Below are positions 57,184-64,000 of a stretch of DNA of 64,000 nt, piece after piece; position 1 is the first letter of the stretch, and each line of letters opens with the position of its first letter. The translations under genes and the position numbers were made by a program. The DNA is from Arthonia radiata (lineage: Eukaryota; Ascomycota; Arthoniomycetes; Arthoniales; Arthoniaceae), in assembly GCA_002989075.1 (NCBI GenBank), contig PSQN01000017.1:248001-312000 (forward strand), read 5' to 3'. A model generated the notes under the pieces. The model did not search any database, was not told the origin of the DNA, and worked only from the letters and a program-made list of their open reading frames with translations.

Positions 57184-60100
57184 ATATCTATTACTTTAGT
57201 ATCTAATAGCTATAACGCTATAGATAGGTTAGCTAACAGAATAGCTAGTACAAGTAAGATATTAAATATTAATACTAAGATAGAAGAAAGCTTCTTAGAT
57301 AAACGTTCTAAAGCTACTTTATTTTTAATACGCCTAGTTATATACTTTAAAACTTAAAAAGATTAGTTTCTAAACGACACTACTATAGTTCTATTTGCTA
57401 CCTCTTATATAAATAGGAATGCTTATAAGTAGGTTAAGTACTATCTTAACGATTTCTTGTTTACTCTAATAAAGAGTAGGCGTAAGAATACTAATAAGTT
57501 CTTTACTAGCTTTATCTTCTTGTAGAAAAAGCTTTACAAAATTTTTAGGTAAATCGACGCTAAACGTATCGCTATTAAGAAGCTTTAGAACCTTAAATAA
57601 ATAGAACTAGCAAGTAGGTACGCTATTAAATTTATATAGTACGCTAAGTAAATAGAATAGAACAAGAAACCTCTTATCGAGACCTTTTATAAAGAACTTA
57701 AGGACTATATTAAGGAAATAATCTATATCTATAGAGAGAAGTTTAACAATCTTAATAGCTTTATACAATAAGTAAAGGAGATTAACAACAGTAAGTTCAA
57801 AAGATAAATAGAAAAGAAGGGTAACCCTACTAATAGATTCTATAGAATAAAGAATTAAGCAAACTTATAATAAGACCGAGGCGATCTAATAGAATTAGAT
57901 TTTATAAGACCTTAAGGGAAACTAAATAACTAGAAAAGGAAATATAGAATAAAGAATAAGCTATACTTATATTATAGAAAACTAAAATATTAAGTTAAGA
58001 AATACTATTCTAAGAAATAATAGTTTAATAGTATAGGACAAAGCGGGCACAATAATTAACTATAGAAGCCCTGCTTCCTACGACAATAGTTTAATATAAC
58101 TATCTAAATATAGGAGGACAACGGTTGTAATAAGGCTATAGAATTACTAGCGGCCTTCTCTGACCGCTAGTATATAAACTCAATTAAGAGTCGTTCCCTT
58201 TAAAGATTAGGTCTCCTATTAAAGATTAACTAGAACTAGTATAAGTACATTACTAGACTAACTAAGAAGCAGAAGGATATCTACTAGAATATCTTTTATA
58301 ACTAGAAAGACACTTACTAAGTTACTTCGAATAAGAAGTATAACGAACTAAACTTATTTAATTTATATAAAAACTAAGATACAGACAGTAAGTTATAAAA
58401 AGAAATAAAGAAACAACAAATAAAATAGAAACAATCATACCTATAGGACTAGAATAACATTGACTGTACTATTCTAAGGTATTAGGTATAGAGTACCGTT
58501 ATACTATATAAAACACTATTCTAGACCGTATACTATAATAACAATTATACGATCTATAAATCTAATAAACTAGGATTAGAATAGTAGCTAAAGAAACTAA
58601 TATCTCTAAAACAAGGTTCGATATAAGAACTAGGCCTTATCCGAGGACAACCTAGGTTACCTTATCTAGAGGCCTAAGAAGAATTTAAGGAAGAACAGAC
58701 TATAGAAGCTAAGTAAGATAATAGCTACGATACGTTATAAATAAGACAACGACTTAAAGACAAAAATATAGATTCTAATAGTATAGAATCCTCTCTTAAG
58801 AATAATACTAACTAGAAAGAGCAAACCTTAATCCGTTAGGAAGAAATAATATAGAGACTTTGTTAGTTAGCCTTCTATACAGAAAAGTTAAGCGCTAATA
58901 GAGATATTAACAATATTCTAGAATATATTTACTTATACCTACGACAACTAGTAGACTATCTTATTAGGAATCTTTATTAGGAATCTAGAATTATATAGTT
59001 AGTATTAGTATCTTTAACTAACAATATACAACTTATAAATACAATAGGTTTTAATTAGCAATAATTATATAATAAAAGCAGTACTAGAATACCCTATATA
59101 GGAATTCTTATAGCAAATTAACCGACGATAGGTTTCAGTACCTAAAATACTCTAGAACGTATACAATTAATAGAAAAAAGACTAGATCGACTACTTTAAG
59201 AGCAGTAGTATCGGCCCGTCTAACGGTTAGACTCTCTAAAAGTCTAGCTCTATACAAGCTTAACTATCTATAGAACATACCTATATACTTAGGTAATAAT
59301 AAACTATAGAAACATTAAAATTATAATTAATTTAGACGCAATAGGTAACTTTATCTTAATATACTACGTTAAGAAGTACTAAATATAAACATAAAAGAAG
59401 AAATTACTCTATATACTGTCTAGATTTTAAAAGATAGAGAAAAGAGTTAACTAGAAAACTTTACTAATAAGTATAACTATTAAGGACTATTAGAAAGAAA
59501 TTACTTATAATATTATAGATATTAACGAGTACTACGCCGTACTAGATATACCTTAGTTATAACAATATAACCTAAAAGTAGATTAGAGAACTAAGAAACT
59601 CCTTTTTACTAGATATAAGTACTCTAAATAAGAGTCGTTCTATAGAATAAATACCCTATAAGCTATTTTTAGTAGTAAGAATAAGGAGCGCGATAAAGAG
59701 CTTATATAGATTAGTACTACTATACTCCGATACTTAGATATTTTATAAGAGAAGTCTAATATAGTATCTTATCTATAGCTAGCTATATATAAGTATAAAT
59801 AAGAGACAACTATACGCTAACAATTCTATACGATAATAAGTACTTAGTTAATTACTAAAATACTAGAGAAATACAATTAATTTTAATATCTATTTAAGAA
59901 AGCTAAGCCAGACTCAGCTCTCTTGAAATATAAACCGTAGAATTATACAATACCTTTATAAGAAGGCAAAACGCTAATATTCGGTTCGATATACTCTCTA
60001 TTAGAAGTAGAAAATTAAGTACTCTACGGCTATCTTAATAAAAACCTTAAGAAAGGATTTATCTAGAAATTAATATTATTAGCTAAATACTTAATACTCT

Positions 60101-62800
60101 TTATACTAAAGAAGAGTAGCAAACTACAACTCTATATAGATTATAGATAATTAAATAGAGTAACTATTAAAAACCGATACCCGCTACTATATATTAATAA
60201 AATTATAGACCGACTATATAACGTACAATAGTTTACTAAGTTTAACCTATAAGAAGTATATAACGTAATTTATATAAAGAAAAGTAAGGAATAGAAAACA
60301 GCCTTCTATACTAAATATAGACTCTTTAAATACTATATTATACCCTTTAAACTAATAAACGTACTAGCGTTATTTTTATAACTAATTAGTAATATACTTA
60401 GTAATTACCTAAATATATTTATAACTACTTACCTAGACAATATCCTAGTATATAGCTATATACTAGAAGAATACAAAAATATATTAAAAGGATATTAGAA
60501 AGATTAGTACGTATCGATTTATAAATTAATATTAAGAAAACCTAGTTTTACTAACAATCTATTAAATTTCTTAGATTTATAATTACCGAGTATAGTCTCT
60601 AAATAGAAGATTTAAAGATTTAATCTGTTCTAACCTAGTCTATACTAAAGAATATAAAATAATTGCAACAGTTTCTTAGTTATACTAACTATTATAGGCA
60701 TTAGATATTTAACTTTACTTAAATTATAGCACCGCTATCTTAATAGACAAAATAATTAATAGAATTCTTTTAGATACAGAAAGAACAATTAGTATTTAAA
60801 GAGCTTAAAGAAGCTTTTAAGATTAGACCTATACTAGCAATATTTAATCCTAACATACCGATTATTATAAAAATAGACGCATTAGACTATATAAGTAGAG
60901 TATATATAAGTTAAAATAATAAAGAAAGAAAGCTTAAACTAGTAGCTTTCTACTTAAGAAAGATATTATTTATAGAATAGAACTACAATATTTATAATAA
61001 AGAGCTCTTAGCTATTATAGCAGTATTCGAAATATAGTAAGCTTATCTAAAAGAAGCAAGCTATATAATTATAGTATATATAGACTATAAGAATCTAACT
61101 TACTTTATAATAATAAAGAAACTTAACTACAGACAAGTTAAATAGTTAGAAACTATAGCTCTATATAACTTTATTATTATCTACAAGAAGGGTTTTAAGA
61201 ACAATAGAGCCGACGCTCTAAGCTAACGTCCCAATTACCTTAATAATAAGGAACACGTTAAACACACAATATTTTAAGAATATAATAATAAGATTAGATA
61301 CAATTAATTAGCTATAACAACTAAGTTTATTATTAAACTAGACAGCCGAATTCTAGATATCCTAAGCGACCCTAAAACCTACTAGGTAAGCGAGAAACGA
61401 TACCTAGAACTAACTAAGAATAATAAGGGCTATTATAAATTCTAAGGTAAAATCTATATCCTAAGAAATCTAATTCGATATACTATCAGTAACTTTTATA
61501 ATAACCTAACAAAAGGTCACAAAGGTATTAATAATACTACTAAAAAGATTATAAGATCGTACTATATCTCAAGAATCTAATACTATATCGAGAATTATAT
61601 CTAAAAATATAATGTATATATAAAAACTAAGTATCCAAGATATTTACTATACAGTAAACTATAGCTACTAGAGATATCTAAGAGACTATAGTATATAGTC
61701 TTACTAAACTTTATTACTAAGTTACTAGTTTCTAAGGACCTACTTATAGAAGTAGCCTACAACGCTATCCTAGTTATATACAATAAACTAATAAAATACG
61801 TATACTTTATATCTTATAAGAAAGCTAGTAATTTAGAACAATTAGTATATATATTCCTTTAAATTATCCTAGCGAACTATAGTTAGCTATAAAGAATTGT
61901 CTTAGATAGAGACCAAAAATTTATCTTATAATTTTAGATATTTCTAATGCAACAACTAGAATCGAAACAGAAAATGTCTACTTCGTTCTATTTATAGACA
62001 GACAGACAGATAGAACAAACAAATTAAACACTAGAGTAATATCTCTAGGTATATATTAACTACTAGTAGAATAACTAAGTATAATTACTACTAGTAGCGT
62101 AAGCTACGTATAATAATACAAAGAATAATATAACTAAAATAGCTCTGTTCTACGTCTTATATAGCTATTACCCTTTTTAGGGCAGGTAACTACAAAATAC
62201 TACTAAAAACGAAATAGCTATACAGATAGCTATAAGTATAAAAACCCTGTACTAGTAGTTAAAATCTAACAGCAAGTTTATTAATAAACAAACAAGAAAA
62301 TAGTATAATAAGTTAAGAACTATTCCGAATGTAAGTATAAAAGAAGGGAAAAGAGCTTACTTACTTATAAGAAACTTAAAAACTATCAGACTAAGCAAGA
62401 AACTTAATTGTACTAAGACAAAACTGTTTAAAATCTTATAGCAATTAAGATTCGTAACATTTAAACTTAAACTCCTAAAGATAATAAGAATATATTGTAT
62501 ATTCTATGTAGCGCTATTAAAACTAGCCTACTTCTAAGAAGTAGAACAACCTAACCTAGAAATCCTTTCTAATAATTAAGAACCTAAGTATAAGGTTAAA
62601 ATAATTTAAACTTATAAATAATCTTGAGGCAAACGATAGTATCTTATAAAATAGAAAGAATATTCTAAATATGAGAATTAATAGGAACCGGAATAAAACC
62701 TAGCTAACTATAAAGATACTATTTAACGATATTGAAACTAGAATATTAATTGGTCGTAGCGTTATTAATACTCTAATCTACTATTTAGTACGCTATGCCG
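57184..62800 (+). pseudogene. gag-pol of the right-end type A Gypsy
   Basis: Colinear homolog of 26845-32460. The zinc-knuckle region is near 57,965-58,005 with Cys codons changed to Tyr (TAC/TAT). Protease lies about 59,320-59,400 and RT about 60,010-60,640 with an active site reading YLDN at about 60,433. The integrase zinc region is about 61,470-61,640, the core 61,690-62,060, and the chromodomain about 62,590-62,740. Stops occur roughly every few dozen codons. Confidence 0.85.
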
Positions 62801-63480
62801 GTATCTAGGTTACCTATAAACAAACTAGCTTACTATATTAGTAGCCTACTACCTAACTTTAGGTATAGATTATTATAAAAATCTATACTTAGGCTACTTA
62901 ATATATCTACAATATTACTACTAGATATAGCTATTAGCTATTCTTTCTTAAACAATATATTATTCTAATCTATTTTATTCTGTATCTAGATATATAACCT
63001 TTTAAGCTCCTTCTCTAAATCTATAACTACTACTTTAATAGCTTTGTGCTACCTTTTTGCTATACAAACAACTTCCTTCTCTTCTACTAAACGCTTATAT
63101 TGCCTCTAGAGGGTATTTAATACCTATAAGTACTAAGAACGGATACTCTAAGCTAAATAAGTTGAAACCGACTAAATAGACATTAGACTAGAGACTAACT
63201 ATTTACTAACGATAGACAAACGTTATATAACTTCTTATTGCGAATATATATAAAGTATAACGCCTTCCTAGATTTTAGTATATACTTCTTATCTAAATAG
63301 AGACAATAAAAATATAGAGGTATCTCTCGACTATAAACTTTAGTAAGAACAATATTAATCTTAAGCACTTTATTAGCGTTAGGAGCCTTCTTAACTTTGA
63401 ATATAACAACTTATAGAACTAGATCTACTATAGAGTAACAATAAGGTTTTAATGTCTCTAGGGCCGTTAAGAACAACTAG
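62665..63480 (-). pseudogene. Antisense spliced Zn2Cys6-type gene in the right-end Gypsy (aORF)
   Basis: Same layout as the other copies. Exon 1 reads from about 63,460 (LKPYCYSIVDLVL) through VYSREIPLYFYC to the cluster. Here the second position is still Cys (TGT), while positions 1 and 3-6 are Tyr. Combined with the other copies this gives all six Cys. The intron is 63153-63199, then exon 2 S-I-R-S-(Q)-Y-L. TAG at 62665-62667 corresponds to the shared end. Confidence 0.65.
63153..63199 (-). other. Intron in the antisense gene of the right-end Gypsy
   Basis: 47 nt on minus, donor GTTAGT, branch-like TTCAAC, acceptor TATTTAG. It is three nt shorter than the homologous intron 47642-47691 and two shorter than 35462-35510, yet the exon frames agree. 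Confidence 0.7.
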
Positions 63481-63499
63481 CTTTAAAGAGGGAACCTTA

Positions 63500-63949
63500 T
63501 ATTACAATCTTACTATATTAGGCTAGTATAAGGCTAAGCGCAGCTAGCCTTATTAGAGTATTATATAGTATATCTAATAACTCCAATATAGCAATGTTAG
63601 TAACGTCGCTATATTATAATAGAATCCTAACTACGCGACAAAGAGATTGTTAGGACCATTAAATATAGAGAAATATATCTTTATACCTTAGACTATATAC
63701 CTAGACTAATAGCCGACCTTAGAATAGACTTTAGTCTATTAACTTAATATTTAAATATAAGTTTCTTAACTATATTTAGGTAATATACTTTACCTTCTAT
63801 CTATTCTAATTAAGCCCCTCTTACCCTCTATAATCTATTTTACCTCTTCTATCTTTTAGTCTTTAGTATACAAGATACCTACTATTAAGGTTAATAAGTA
63901 TACAAGGTAAGTACGCCTTAGTTTGGTTCTCCTAGCGACTAGCGTTATA
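63500..63949 (+). repeat. 3' LTR (type A) of the right-end Gypsy
   Basis: 450 bp, partner of 56692-57141. The palindrome region at about 63,583-63,613 has lost full symmetry through transitions. Confidence 0.92.
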
Positions 63950-64000
63950 CCTATATAAGACAATAAATAGAAAGTACGATAAAGATAGCAGATTGCATCT
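63950..64000. other. Flank of the right-end Gypsy
   Basis: 51 bp after the LTR, no feature recognised. Confidence 0.5.

Larger units (their letters stand above)
56692..63949 (+). mobile_element. Complete type A Gypsy element, right end
   Basis: 7258 bp, LTRs of 450 bp at 56692-57141 and 63500-63949. Colinear with the young type B element inside: PBS CTTTAATAGACTCGC, gag (start codon now ATA at about 57,184), protease, RT, RNase H, integrase, chromodomain, antisense gene, PPT AAAGAGGGA. Heavily RIP-mutated. The flanks TAGAG (56687-56691) and CCTAT (63950-63954) do not match, so no target duplication is visible. Confidence 0.9.

Overview
The window looks like part of a filamentous ascomycete (Pezizomycotina) chromosome. 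It is a repeat-rich, AT-rich block in which almost all DNA shows the signature of repeat-induced point mutation (RIP): TpA-rich sequence, in-frame TAG/TAA/TGA where Gln/Trp/Arg codons are expected, Cys codons turned to Tyr, and paired LTRs differing essentially by transitions. Further support comes from fungal NACHT-WD40 receptors, chromodomain Gypsy elements, short introns with CTAAC-type branch sites, and a Zn2Cys6-type gene. I cannot name the species.

Layout. (1) About 2.0-12.9 kb is a decayed NACHT-WD40 NLR-type gene on +. Its WD40 array is split by a complete Gypsy element, Gypsy-1 (4584-12231, minus strand, 693-bp LTRs, target duplication CTTAG). (2) 12.9-22.6 kb is heavily mutated DNA with traces of coding frames and a very AT-rich block (17.04-20.3 kb). 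(3) 22582-36259 is an old Gypsy copy (450-bp 'type A' LTRs, TSD TTATA). Nested in its pol is a younger copy (26331-33673, 472-bp 'type B' LTRs, TSD TTAAA), which is the best preserved copy. (4) 37215-39739 is a truncated type A copy, followed by unresolved relics. (5) About 41.75-46.64 kb is a GC-balanced island. It holds a GPI-anchored-type secreted protein pseudogene, an intact-looking three-exon gene of unknown function, and a decayed fungal transcription-factor-like gene. (6) 46891-49321 is a reverse-oriented type A fragment carrying a type B solo LTR. (7) About 49.5-55.2 kb is a second Gypsy lineage without recognisable LTRs. (8) 56692-63949 is another complete type A copy.

The most interesting signal is an extra gene on the antisense strand of the chromodomain Gypsy elements, between the end of pol and the 3' LTR. 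It is recognisable in three element types (Gypsy-1, type B, type A). It encodes a six-cysteine cluster with exact Zn(II)2Cys6 spacing (C-x2-C-x6-C-x8-C-x2-C-x6-C), then a charged, probably coiled-coil region. The two exons are separated by a short intron at the same codon and phase in every copy, with lengths of 47, 49, 49, 50 and 51 nt. Only splicing keeps the frame open in four of these five copies. The type A and B elements also appear to be self-priming: the PBS is complementary to a site inside their own LTR.

All retroelement reading frames are interrupted, so they are annotated as pseudogenes. Frame descriptions treat RIP-type stops as read-through. Coordinates of decayed domains are approximate; LTR, TSD and intron boundaries were read base by base.
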